A stretch of DNA of 6,446 nt, from the NCBI GenBank assembly GCA_902789835.1, contig CADAPN010000107.1, forward strand, positions 1 to 6,446, given 5' to 3'. Positions 1 through 5,773 of this stretch are shown here, piece after piece. The first letter of the stretch is position 1. Each line of letters opens with the position of its first letter. The position numbers were made by a program, and so were the translations under genes. Below the pieces are notes generated by a model. It was not told where the DNA came from and did no database searches. It worked only from the letters and a program-made list of their open reading frames with translations. Origin of the DNA: Oscillospiraceae bacterium (GTDB lineage Bacteria; Bacillota_A; Clostridia; Oscillospirales; Oscillospiraceae).

Positions 1-187
1 GCGTGTCCTGTTCCCCGGTAAAGAGAATGGTCACGCCGCAGATGCGCTCATGTACCGTCACCTGGTCAACGCCGGGCAGGGCCAGGATCCAGGCCTCCAG
101 GAGGTCGGCATCGCGCATGCTCATGCTGCGCTGCATGGCCCGCAGACGGACGCGTCCCCTGCTTTCATGCAGAATCTGAAATTTCAT
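1..187 (-). CDS. Heavy-metal-translocating P-type ATPase, N-terminal fragment
   Basis: Only the first 62 residues are in the window; the gene runs off the left edge. The fragment begins MKFQILHESRGRVRLRA and continues with a segment around ALPGVDQVTVHERICGVTILF. This is the compact alpha/beta ferredoxin-like HMA_2 domain that opens many Clostridia metal-exporting P1B ATPases. There is no CxxC metal-binding pair in the visible part, as is usual for this N-terminal type. The core ATPase motifs (CPx, DKTG) would lie outside the window, so metal specificity (Mn, Zn, Cu) cannot be judged. The ATG overlaps the stop of the upstream DUF6110 gene as ATGA, implying translational coupling. The family call rests on the N-terminal pattern plus the neighbour, which is commonly found beside these ATPases. 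Confidence 0.8.
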   Translation of the reverse strand, partial: MKFQILHESRGRVRLRAMQRSMSMRDADLLEAWILALPGVDQVTVHERICGVTILFTGEQDT

Positions 188-444
188 GCTTTGGCGGTAT
201 CTTCGATGTATTTGGCTTCCTCGGCGGCTCTCGCCTCATTGATGGCCCTGGCGTCTGCCAGGATGTCCGAACAGTTCTCCTGCACGGTCTCCACATCGCG
301 CATCACCTGGTCCTTGCAGCGAAGCACGGCGGCGGTGGCCTGGGTGTAGACCTTGCGGGCATCCCTGCTGCCCAGAAGCTTGAAGCCGGCGGAGCCAAAG
401 AGCGTTCCGCCCACAAACAGTGCGATTTTTCCGGTAGTCGTCAT
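184..444 (-). CDS. DUF6110 family small membrane-associated protein
   Basis: This 86-residue protein matches in length and pattern the DUF6110 proteins of Bacillota. Residues 6 to 24 form a glycine-rich hydrophobic segment (KIALFVGGTLFGSAGFKLL), probably one membrane anchor. SRDARKVYTQATAAVLRCKD follows at about 26 to 45, and the rest is an acidic, helical, possibly coiled-coil tail ending EEAKYIEDTAKA. The start is set by AGGAGG at 454-459, nine bases before the ATG. Its stop overlaps the P-type ATPase start (ATGA). DUF6110 genes are recurrently placed just ahead of metal ATPases, so a role as accessory or small partner of the transporter is likely. That role is inferred from position; no biochemical function is known to me. 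Confidence 0.82.
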   Translation of the reverse strand: MTTTGKIALFVGGTLFGSAGFKLLGSRDARKVYTQATAAVLRCKDQVMRDVETVQENCSDILADARAINEARAAEEAKYIEDTAKA

Positions 445-466
445 ATCTTTTTTCCTCCTATGTTTG

Positions 467-482
467 CCCGGCGTCTGCCGGG
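467..482. other. Intergenic hairpin between ATC-hydrolase-like gene and DUF6110 gene
   Basis: CCCGGC at 467-472 and GCCGGG at 477-482 form a perfect six-bp GC stem with a four-base loop. It sits five bases past the stop of the 209-residue gene and just before the DUF6110 ribosome binding site. On the minus-strand transcript no U-run follows (CAAACA), so it is not a canonical terminator in the operon direction. On the plus strand it is followed by a T-rich stretch. It could be an mRNA stabiliser, a weak attenuator or a boundary between the two gene sets. Confidence 0.45.
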
Positions 483-486
483 TATT

Positions 487-1116
487 TTACTTTTTCCTGT
501 ATCCGCAGTCACAGTACAGCCCGCCGCTTGCCAGCGTATATTGCCGCACAAATTCCGACGCGCCGCCCGCCTCGTTCATGGTATAGTCCAGATGGCACAT
601 GGCGGGGGTCAGTTCAAAAAGTCCCAGCTCCTTCATCAGCGTGCAGATGCCGCATTTGGTAAAGCGGGCCTCGTAGCCGCTGCCGTCCGGATAGGGCAGA
701 TAGTCCATGTTCCAGGAATAGGGGTTGCGGTCGGCGGCGCGCAGCGCGGCGGTTTGCTTCATGCTCTGAATGTCAGCTTCTGTAAACTTGCGTTTCCCGC
801 TCATCCGGCAGAACCACCTGGTGGGTGCGGTCATCATAGCCTGCGCGTAAAACGCAGTCAGCGTCTCCACGTCTGGCCGCTTTTCCATACTCAGCAGAAA
901 GGCGCAGAGCATGGCGCAGTTGACGATATTCATCTGGAAGCGGTCGGCTTTCTCAAATTCCGGGAGCTTTTTTATGATCTCCCGGTATTTGGGCTTCGCC
1001 TTCCCGGCGATTTCCTTTGCTTCCCGTGCGGTGCAGCCCAGCACGGAAACCAGGTGCTCCCGGAAGGATCTCCGATACAGCAGCCACATGCCAAGCGGCA
1101 TTCCCATGTACTTCAT
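487..1116 (-). CDS. L-2-amino-thiazoline-4-carboxylic acid (ATC) hydrolase family protein
   Basis: This 209-residue protein carries the C-terminal signature of the ATC_hydrolase family (PF14196): FTKCGICTLMKELGLFEL at about 152 to 169, then PAMCHLDYTMNEAG, then a C-terminal ASGGLYCDCGYRKK. Possible functional residues are Cys155, Cys158, Cys174, Asp177, Cys202 and Cys204. The founding Pseudomonas enzyme opens the thiazoline ring of ATC on the way to L-cysteine. Most Clostridia members are assigned by homology only and may act on another substrate. A stretch near residues 64 to 76 is hydrophobic but does not look like a secure membrane helix. The ATG overlaps the stop of the upstream methyltransferase (ATGA) and has a modest GAGG seven bases upstream, so the two are probably made together. 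Family assignment is good; substrate is unknown. Confidence 0.85.
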   Translation of the reverse strand: MKYMGMPLGMWLLYRRSFREHLVSVLGCTAREAKEIAGKAKPKYREIIKKLPEFEKADRFQMNIVNCAMLCAFLLSMEKRPDVETLTAFYAQAMMTAPTRWFCRMSGKRKFTEADIQSMKQTAALRAADRNPYSWNMDYLPYPDGSGYEARFTKCGICTLMKELGLFELTPAMCHLDYTMNEAGGASEFVRQYTLASGGLYCDCGYRKK

Positions 1117-1952
1117 GCTTTTTCCTCTCCAAACGCGATCTTTACGATCACCATCTTGACCAGACTGTCACAGAAGCGGATCATCAGTTTGTGGAAAGCG
1201 TTTACCTTGGGGTAAATATCCCGGTAACCGCGCATATAGCTTTTTGTCGAGACGGATGCGAAGTCTTTGCTCCAGCCCGTCAGGATCATCGGATCGTCCA
1301 GGGAGAACAGTGCGTTCACGTCCCGGATCCCTGCGCCCTTGAGCCAGGTTTTGGTCATCATCTTTGCCCCGCGCCGGTTGCAGCAGTCAAAGGCCAGCAC
1401 CGCGCCGGGAAAGCGCTCCGCCATCGCCCGGAACAGCGCCTTGACCGCCTCTGTCTCAAAGTAGTAGAACACGCCGGAGGCGAAGAAAACCGCGCCGCCG
1501 CTCGCATCGATCCGACCCATCCAGCTGTGGTCATTTAAGTCGCAGCCGATGTTCTGCTCCCGCTCACCCGCGGGCAGCAGCTCGTCTCTCACGGCGATCA
1601 CGTCCGGCATGTCGAGGTTATAGCCCCGGCACCGGCCGTTATCCACCTGGGAAAAGGTGTCGTCCAGCCCGCAGCCCAGGTTGACCACCGCCGCCTGGGG
1701 GTGGGTTTTGAGGTAATCGCGCACCTCCCACATGAGGTCATACTGCCGCTGGGCCACCTCCAGTGTACCGAAGAGCCCTGCCTGGGACTCCATGAGTTTC
1801 CGCTTTTCGGAGAAGTCGTAGTCCAGCATGGCGCAGATGCGCTTTGCCGACGGGTCGGAAAACAGCTCCGGATAATGCTCGGAGCAGATGAGCCGCCCGA
1901 AAAGCGGGATGATCAGGGTCTCCTGAACGGAGTTTTTCTCGATGTGATACAT
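1113..1952 (-). CDS. Class I SAM-dependent methyltransferase, leucine carboxyl methyltransferase (LCM/PPM)-like
   Basis: This 279-residue protein has the order expected of the LCM family (PF04072). The N-terminal helical part includes EVAQRQYDLMWEVRDYL (about 65 to 81). Motif I is AAVVNLGCGLDDTF (87 to 100), the acidic SAM-binding strand NLDMPDVI (112 to 119) contains Asp114, CDLND lies at 137 to 141, and motif AVFFASGVFYYF at 154 to 165. LCM/PPM enzymes methylate carboxyl or hydroxyl groups on proteins or small molecules, and bacterial members often modify secondary metabolites or unknown targets. The start follows a weak AAGG-type site and sits ten bases after the stop of the degraded methyltransferase gene upstream. 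It is coupled by ATGA to the ATC-hydrolase-like gene. It acts in the cytosol; the target is unknown. Confidence 0.87.
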   Translation of the reverse strand: MYHIEKNSVQETLIIPLFGRLICSEHYPELFSDPSAKRICAMLDYDFSEKRKLMESQAGLFGTLEVAQRQYDLMWEVRDYLKTHPQAAVVNLGCGLDDTFSQVDNGRCRGYNLDMPDVIAVRDELLPAGEREQNIGCDLNDHSWMGRIDASGGAVFFASGVFYYFETEAVKALFRAMAERFPGAVLAFDCCNRRGAKMMTKTWLKGAGIRDVNALFSLDDPMILTGWSKDFASVSTKSYMRGYRDIYPKVNAFHKLMIRFCDSLVKMVIVKIAFGEEKA

Positions 1953-1961
1953 ATTCTTACC

Positions 1962-2196
1962 TTACTTCTTTCCCACCAGCAGTGTGGAGCCACCAAGGCC
2001 CAGCAGGGTCGCTTCCTTCCGGCCCATAAAGCAGCCGTCCGTGGTGTCGATCAGGCGCACGTTGGCAACACCCTCCGCCTTTGCGTTTTCTTCGCAGCGC
2101 TTTTTTGTGAAGACCGCTTTGTACGCGCCGCTCCAGATATCGCAGCCCAGCATCTGCGCCTTGGGGTTCCGCGTTTTTATAATCCGGTTTTTTCAT
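1962..2196 (-). pseudogene. Class I SAM methyltransferase relic with internal deletions and a frameshift
   Basis: An excellent ribosome binding site (GAAGGAG, 2204-2210) and ATG at 2196 start MKKPDYKN. After about eight codons the recognisable protein continues in another frame from about 2177: RNPKAQMLGCDIWSGAYK, then KKRCEENAKAEGV, ending LLGLGGSTLLVGKK at the stop at 1962. KNPKAxxxGxDxW is the strand-2/acidic-residue region that follows SAM motif I in such enzymes. EENAKAEGV is the helix after it, and the last 30 residues look like a normal C-terminus. Motif I itself and the central catalytic region are absent. I infer two internal deletions, leaving about a third of a gene of roughly 200 to 270 codons. 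It is unlikely to make an active enzyme. Conceivably the 63-residue piece from the ATG at 2153 is still translated. Confidence 0.75.
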
Positions 2197-2233
2197 TTTG
2201 CTTCTCCTTCCCAATTTTGCTTTTCCCGCCTGT

Positions 2234-2725
2234 TCAAGGCAAGACCGTAATGAACCCAGCAATCAGCGCCGCACCTGCGATCCAGACGGCCGTCAGGATT
2301 CCGCGCTTCTTCAGGACCTGCGGCCAGGTTTGCACGAAAGGGATCTCCTCAGTCCCCGGGATCACCCAGAAGCGGCTGTGTCCGACCCATAGCCGATCGA
2401 TGACGATTCCGTCGTACCAGTTCATAGTCTCCAGGAAAAGCAGCGCCTGCCAGTACGCCGGCAGGAAGCCGCACACGCCGTTCCAGACGCGGATGATAAG
2501 GAGCAGCGCGGCAGCCATGCCCGCGAAAAACACGGTCATGAAGCGTTTCCTTTTTCTCCCGACCATCTCCCGGTCCGTCAGGCCGAGCGCATACACTTTT
2601 TCCTGCACGGGCTTCGGATAGAAAAACAGGCCGTTGAGCGCACTGTTCCCTACACCAAGCTTTACCATCAGCGTGAACAGAGCGCAGTACATAACCAGCT
2701 GCAAAACAATCCGCATGACGCTCAT
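2234..2725 (-). CDS. Multi-pass membrane protein of unknown function
   Basis: This 163-residue protein has hydrophobic segments at about 4 to 25 (MRIVLQLVMYCALFTLMVKLGV), 62 to 80 (FMTVFFAGMAAALLLIIRV), a shorter one at 84 to 101, and 143 to 161 (ILTAVWIAGAALIAGFITV), so three to four membrane spans are likely. A basic loop REMVGRKRKRF lies before the second span and should face the cytosol. Between the third and fourth spans is a conserved-looking polar stretch, NWYDGIVIDRLWVGHSRFW and IPGTEEIPFVQTW, whose charged and aromatic residues suggest a functional site. I do not recognise a named family. There is no clear ribosome binding site. The ATG overlaps the stop of the upstream methyltransferase (ATGA), so translation probably depends on coupling. 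It may move or modify the pathway's lipophilic substrate, but that is only positional inference. Confidence 0.8.
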   Translation of the reverse strand: MSVMRIVLQLVMYCALFTLMVKLGVGNSALNGLFFYPKPVQEKVYALGLTDREMVGRKRKRFMTVFFAGMAAALLLIIRVWNGVCGFLPAYWQALLFLETMNWYDGIVIDRLWVGHSRFWVIPGTEEIPFVQTWPQVLKKRGILTAVWIAGAALIAGFITVLP

Positions 2726-3402
2726 TTGACGCAGCGAAAGCAGCCCATGCCTTCCACGCTCGTCACGTTGACTGAGCGGTAGAGTTTGGAGAGCCGCTGA
2801 CGCAGACTTGTCTCCGTCTCGTAGGGCGGCGTGAAAAAGCCCTTGGGCTGGTAGAGATGCCGGATGAACCAGTCGGTCCGGCTGCAGCCGCCCTGTACAT
2901 AAAAGCAGCCGCAGAAGGTGCCGCCGGGGTTCAGCACACGGAAGGTCTCCCGGTAGGCCGCCTCCTTGTCTGGGAAGGCGTGAAAGCCGTTGAGGGAGAG
3001 CACAATGTCAAAGCTCTCGTCGGGGAAGGGCAGCGCGCCCACGTCTCCCTGCACAAAGCGCACATTTCCGATCCCGGCCTTTTTTGCACGCTCCTGCGCG
3101 GCCGCCATCATATCGAGGGAATAGTCCAGGCAGGTGATCTGCGCCTCAGGCAGGTACCGATAGACCGGCATGGTCAGCACGCCGGTGCCCACCGGAACCT
3201 CCAGCAGCTTCCCGGAAAAATCCTCTGGCACGCCGGAGAGGGCGCGCTCCAGATAGCGGAGGTTTTTCTCCCCGTCCATGTTCCACACGATCCGGCAGAT
3301 GGCTTTGCCGGGCAGGGTGGAGTATGTCATCATTCCGTCGTAAAACGAAGCGTTTCCTCCCGTCAGCCGGTAGGCGCTTCGGACCTGCTCTTTTCGTGTC
3401 AT
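2722..3402 (-). CDS. Class I SAM-dependent methyltransferase (UbiE/Methyltransf_11-like)
   Basis: This 226-residue enzyme has a full set of class I motifs: motif I LLEVPVGTGVLTMPVY (66 to 81), acidic SAM-ribose binder CLDYSLDMM (91 to 99, Asp93), VQGDVGALPFPDESFD (117 to 132, with Asp120 near the adenine), the strand IVLSLNGFHAFP, and the RVLNPGGTFCG hairpin (155 to 165). The open frame extends far upstream (to 3801), but that part is antisense-style shadow of the MBL gene. The ATG at 3402 has GGAGG nine bases upstream (3412-3416) and overlaps the MBL stop as ATGA. Motif I has Pro70-Val71 where ExGxGxG enzymes normally have a glycine, as in some members of this clade. It also overlaps the membrane-protein gene by ATGA. 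The substrate is unknown. It belongs to the same kind of enzyme as the two relics nearby. Confidence 0.9.
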   Translation of the reverse strand: MTRKEQVRSAYRLTGGNASFYDGMMTYSTLPGKAICRIVWNMDGEKNLRYLERALSGVPEDFSGKLLEVPVGTGVLTMPVYRYLPEAQITCLDYSLDMMAAAQERAKKAGIGNVRFVQGDVGALPFPDESFDIVLSLNGFHAFPDKEAAYRETFRVLNPGGTFCGCFYVQGGCSRTDWFIRHLYQPKGFFTPPYETETSLRQRLSKLYRSVNVTSVEGMGCFRCVK

Positions 3403-4280
3403 ATCGGACCGCCTCCACTCTGTTTCTTCTTGGAAAGCGGCACGGTCCGCGCCTCTTTCTCCGTATCCTCCGCCTCCTCGTAGCCGTCGTAAGGGGCCTC
3501 CGGGTCGGAATATCGCTTGGTGAAGGGCTTGCAGATCTCCGCCCTGTGGGCAAAGGCAAAGTCCAGATCGTCCGTCCAGCCGGTGTGCCCGGTGATCACC
3601 GCAATGCGGCCCTTTCGCGCGCGGATGTTCTTCTCCAGCCGCTCCAGGGAGCGGAGGGCCAGCTTGTTGTCCTCCGCCAGGGTGCTGATGAAGCTGTAGC
3701 CGCCGTCCGCGCCGAACCAGATCGTGTCCCCGGTAAAGAGATACTCGTCGTCGATCAGATAGACCATATGCCCCCAGGTGTGGCCGGGGACCAGGATGCA
3801 CTCGATCTTGATATCGCCGATGTGAAAAATCTCGCCGTCGCGCAGCAGCACCTTCCGGTTGCCCATCTTGACCATCGGCAGCTTGTACAGGCCGTGGATC
3901 ACCTTCCGCCGCATCTCCCCGGTCAGATAGCGGTTCTCGATCTCGCCGATATAGACTGTCGCATCCCGGAACAGCAGCTCGCTGTCCTCTTCCAGGGCAC
4001 CCACGTGGTCGGTGTCCTGGTGAGTGATCAGGATGTGCCCGATCGAGGCGGGATCAATGTCCAGCCACTGCATTTTTTCCTGCAGCCGGGCATAGTTGTA
4101 GCCCGCGTCGATCATGATGGTGAGGTCGTTCTTGGTGTAAAAGAAAATATTTGCCACCCACTCGCGTACACAGGCCACATGCTTGTCGATGCGCCCGGTG
4201 TTCAGGGGCTTGAAGATCGCCCGCCCGCGGAACATAGCGCTCATGGACTTTTTCTGGTTATCCGAATCTTTTCTTGCCAT
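3399..4280 (-). CDS. Metallo-beta-lactamase-fold hydrolase
   Basis: This 293-residue protein has the metal-binding motifs of the MBL superfamily in order: ILITHQDTDHVGA (83 to 95; His87, Asp89, Asp91, His92), PGHTWGH (165 to 171; His167), LFTGDTIWFG (181 to 190; Asp185), and VITGHTGW (228 to 235; His232). The first motif is HxDxDH instead of HxHxDH, so one usual His ligand of the first metal is replaced by Asp. The call is a hydrolase of the glyoxalase-II/lactonase-like group with unknown substrate; no extra RNA- or DNA-processing domain is present. The C-terminal 35 residues are charged and low in complexity and probably disordered. There is no signal peptide, so it is cytosolic. The start has AAGGAG eight bases upstream. 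Its stop overlaps the methyltransferase start. Confidence 0.9.
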   Translation of the reverse strand: MARKDSDNQKKSMSAMFRGRAIFKPLNTGRIDKHVACVREWVANIFFYTKNDLTIMIDAGYNYARLQEKMQWLDIDPASIGHILITHQDTDHVGALEEDSELLFRDATVYIGEIENRYLTGEMRRKVIHGLYKLPMVKMGNRKVLLRDGEIFHIGDIKIECILVPGHTWGHMVYLIDDEYLFTGDTIWFGADGGYSFISTLAEDNKLALRSLERLEKNIRARKGRIAVITGHTGWTDDLDFAFAHRAEICKPFTKRYSDPEAPYDGYEEAEDTEKEARTVPLSKKKQSGGGPI

Positions 4281-4282
4281 GC

Positions 4283-4436
4283 TCAGTTCTCCTTCTTCCG
4301 AAACCGAAAATAGCCTTCCAGTCCCAGATCGTTTTCTTTGTGCACGGTTTCAAAGCCGCGTTTATTCGCCTCTTCCTCGAACTCCTTGAAGGTAAAGAAC
4401 GCCTCCTCTGCATGGCGTCAAATTCTTACGTGCCAT
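4283..4436 (-). pseudogene. Small gene relic: intact start and RBS, intact C-terminus in another frame
   Basis: AGGAGG (4446-4451) nine bases before ATG at 4436 is one of the strongest initiation sites in the window. It opens only 24 codons (MARKNLTPCRGG onward) before a stop. From about 4417 a different frame encodes a protein-like 44-residue tail: EEAFFTFKEFEEEANKRGF, then ETVHKENDLGLEGYFRFRKK, ending at TGA 4283-4285, two bases before the MBL ATG. I read this as the two ends of a once longer gene joined by an out-of-frame deletion. The tail resembles the closing strand-helix-strand of a small alpha/beta enzyme, but I cannot name the family. No intact product is expected. It lies between the BAAT-C hydrolase and MBL genes, and its ribosome binding site may still pass ribosomes on to the MBL gene. 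Confidence 0.62.
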
Positions 4437-4460
4437 TTTTGGTATCCTCCTATCCTTTCT

Positions 4461-5381
4461 TTACCATTCCGCCAGCGCCTTTTTCAGCCGCCGGTCGATG
4501 TCGAGCCGCGTCTCGCGGCACTCTCTCGGATGCTCCTTCCCGGCTTTGAACATGAACGAGACCAGAAGTCCGGAGCCCACCGGCAGGATACTTTTCAGCA
4601 GCGATTCCGGAAAGGCGAAATGGGTGCCGTGCTCATAGAGCCAGCTTTCAAAAACACTGTCATGGGGAAGCCTCTCCAGCCGCTCCTCCATCCGGCGGAT
4701 ATACCGGCAGGTATCCCACAACACATCGTCCTCCGCGCCGATGAAGATGACCTTCCCGCAGATCTTTTCGACCTTGATCCGCTCTTCCTCTCGAATGGGA
4801 TGGCGGCGTTCCGATTCGTCAAACATCTTCCTGGAGGCGATCTTGTCGCCCCCGGTTTTGGAATCCGCCGCGATTCGCTGCCAGTATTCCGGATGACGGT
4901 AGGCATAGGGAAGGTAGGGCAGAGGCTCGCCCTGCCAGGTGACGGTGGATTCGTTGTCGCCGGGGCGCTCATGCATGCCGTCCTTCCCGTCCTGATAGAA
5001 GCCCTCCATGACAAAGTCGGGAGGCGAAATGGCGATCGTAAGCGTAAGCTCCGGATAATAGGACGCCGCCAGCAAAGCCATCATTCCGGTGGTGGAGGCG
5101 CCCACCACGCCCAGCTTTTCACAGCCCTGCGATTTCATGAACGCGATCGCTCTGCCAAAGCGCTCCAGCGGGACGTTGTGGTGTCCGTAATCCTTTTTCT
5201 CCGGGGACATGGCCAGCACGTGGATCCCCTGCCGGTTCAGCCATTTGGCTCCGCGTGAAGCCATATAGTCCTCCGCGCTGTCGCCCAGCATGGCGATGAT
5301 CCCGCGTTTGCTCGGTGCGGCACAGGGATACCACGCGCCGTTAAAGCCGTCGGTCTCTACCCGAAAAACCTGTCTTTTCAT
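4461..5381 (-). CDS. Alpha/beta hydrolase with acyl-CoA thioesterase/BAAT C-terminal-like domain
   Basis: This 306-residue protein shows the fold and triad order of BAAT_C hydrolases (PF08840). An early strand RGIIAMLGDSAEDY is followed by a nucleophile elbow LGVVGASTTGMMALLAASYY with Ser96 as likely nucleophile. VIFIGAEDDVLWDTCRYI carries the acid (Asp218 or Asp219), and LYEHGTHFAFP carries the base (His251 or His254). The central insert with FVMEGFYQDGKDGMHERPG and the PYLPY region is typical of a lid. Family members hydrolyse or transfer acyl groups from CoA thioesters; this substrate is unknown. The start is the ATG at 5381, with GGAGGG (5389-5394) seven bases upstream. The TTG at 5396 would be too early, since it overlaps that site. 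The ATG overlaps the stop of the upstream relic (ATGA). No signal peptide is seen. Confidence 0.85.
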   Translation of the reverse strand: MKRQVFRVETDGFNGAWYPCAAPSKRGIIAMLGDSAEDYMASRGAKWLNRQGIHVLAMSPEKKDYGHHNVPLERFGRAIAFMKSQGCEKLGVVGASTTGMMALLAASYYPELTLTIAISPPDFVMEGFYQDGKDGMHERPGDNESTVTWQGEPLPYLPYAYRHPEYWQRIAADSKTGGDKIASRKMFDESERRHPIREEERIKVEKICGKVIFIGAEDDVLWDTCRYIRRMEERLERLPHDSVFESWLYEHGTHFAFPESLLKSILPVGSGLLVSFMFKAGKEHPRECRETRLDIDRRLKKALAEW

Positions 5382-5388
5382 ATCTCGT

Positions 5389-5394
5389 CCCTCC
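5389..5394 (-). promoter_or_regulatory. Ribosome binding site fixing the hydrolase start
   Basis: GGAGGG lies seven bases before ATG 5381. It includes the last base of the TTG codon at 5394-5396 that would otherwise extend the frame by five codons, so it argues for the shorter protein. It also lies inside the end of the upstream relic, consistent with coupling through the ATGA overlap. Confidence 0.7.
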
Positions 5395-5668
5395 AACGGA
5401 TCATCCGCCCGACCATCTGCCGCCAGCCCTCCCCGGCCTCTTTCACGATGGGAAAGACCGGATAGCAGTGGAACAGACCATAGAGTTCGGTGCGATCAAG
5501 ATGCCGCCCAGACGCAATGCGCGGTCGATCTCTCGCAGAGCTTTCTCCGGTTCCGGCATCACATGCAGGGCGTTGGCGATCAATACAGCGTCGAAGCTGT
5601 CGTCCGCATAGGGCAGGGCGGTTGCGTCCGCCACCTCGAACCTGAGGGTTGCCGGGATCTCCCCTTCT

Positions 5669-5684
5669 GTTAGCGATGTCTAAC
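5669..5684. promoter_or_regulatory. Second copy of the operator-like palindrome, inside the relic
   Basis: GTTAGCGATGTCTAAC has perfect five-base arms (GTTAG/CTAAC) around six bases. It agrees at 14 of 16 positions with the reverse complement of the promoter-proximal element at 5757-5772. It lies about 90 bp downstream of that element in the transcript direction, within the start of the chimeric relic. It could be an auxiliary operator or a chance coding match (it encodes LDIAN in one frame). Confidence 0.4.
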
Positions 5685-5756
5685 TGCCATATATTGTAAA
5701 AGCCCATCACACAGATGTCCATAATCGGGTCACTGAACAATGGGCAAGCAAGGCTC

Positions 5757-5772
5757 GTTAGACACCGTTAAC
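5757..5772. promoter_or_regulatory. Operator-like imperfect palindrome at the transcription start
   Basis: GTTAGACACCGTTAAC lies immediately downstream of the -10 hexamer of the minus-strand promoter and covers the expected start of transcription. A bound protein here would block initiation. Size and symmetry fit a TetR- or MarR-type repressor site; that is inference, and no regulator gene is present in the window. An overlapping perfect inverted repeat, CCGTTA (5765-5770) and TAACGG (5778-5783), spans the -10. Confidence 0.5.
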
Positions 5773-5773
5773 T

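Larger units (their letters stand above)
5378..5740 (-). pseudogene. Chimeric relic: methyltransferase core joined to an alpha/beta-hydrolase-like tail
   Basis: From about 5680 to 5480 one frame encodes the central part of a Methyltransf_11-type enzyme: EIPATLRFEVADATALPYAD, then DSFDAVLIANALHVMPEPEK and ALREIDRALRLGGILIAPN. Motif I and the N-terminal half are missing. The frame then loses sense and ends at 5443. A second frame ends YGLFHCYPVFPIVKEAGEGW and on to DEI at the stop 5378-5380, which overlaps the downstream hydrolase start. FHxYPxFP followed by an EA-rich helix resembles the His-containing C-terminus of alpha/beta-hydrolase-fold-3 esterases, so the tail may come from a different gene. 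Upstream, the second frame also gives a protein-like stretch DPIMDICVMGFYNIWQLDIA with an ATG at 5740 and no good ribosome binding site. I infer at least two deletions that fused remnants of two or three genes. Confidence 0.65.

Noticed and set aside
1957..2262. 101-codon minus-strand frame over the second methyltransferase relic
   Set aside because: It begins inside the membrane-protein gene and, apart from MKKPDYKN, is out of frame with the recognisable methyltransferase residues.
460..2621. Long plus-strand frames at 460-1215, 1017-1538 and 1701-2621
   Set aside because: Each is opposite intact minus-strand genes with family signatures and shows no motifs of its own.
3403..3801. N-terminal extension of the UbiE-like methyltransferase frame
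   Set aside because: It overlaps the MBL gene, is Arg/Gly/His-rich nonsense, and the ATG at 3402 has a good ribosome binding site and an ATGA overlap.
3324..4313. 329-codon open frame on the plus strand
   Set aside because: It lies opposite the MBL gene with clear metal motifs, has no family features and no ribosome binding site; a GC-driven shadow.
4338..5258. 306-codon open frame on the plus strand
   Set aside because: Shadow of the BAAT-C hydrolase; its composition (His/Gln/Arg rich, no motifs) is typical of antisense translation.
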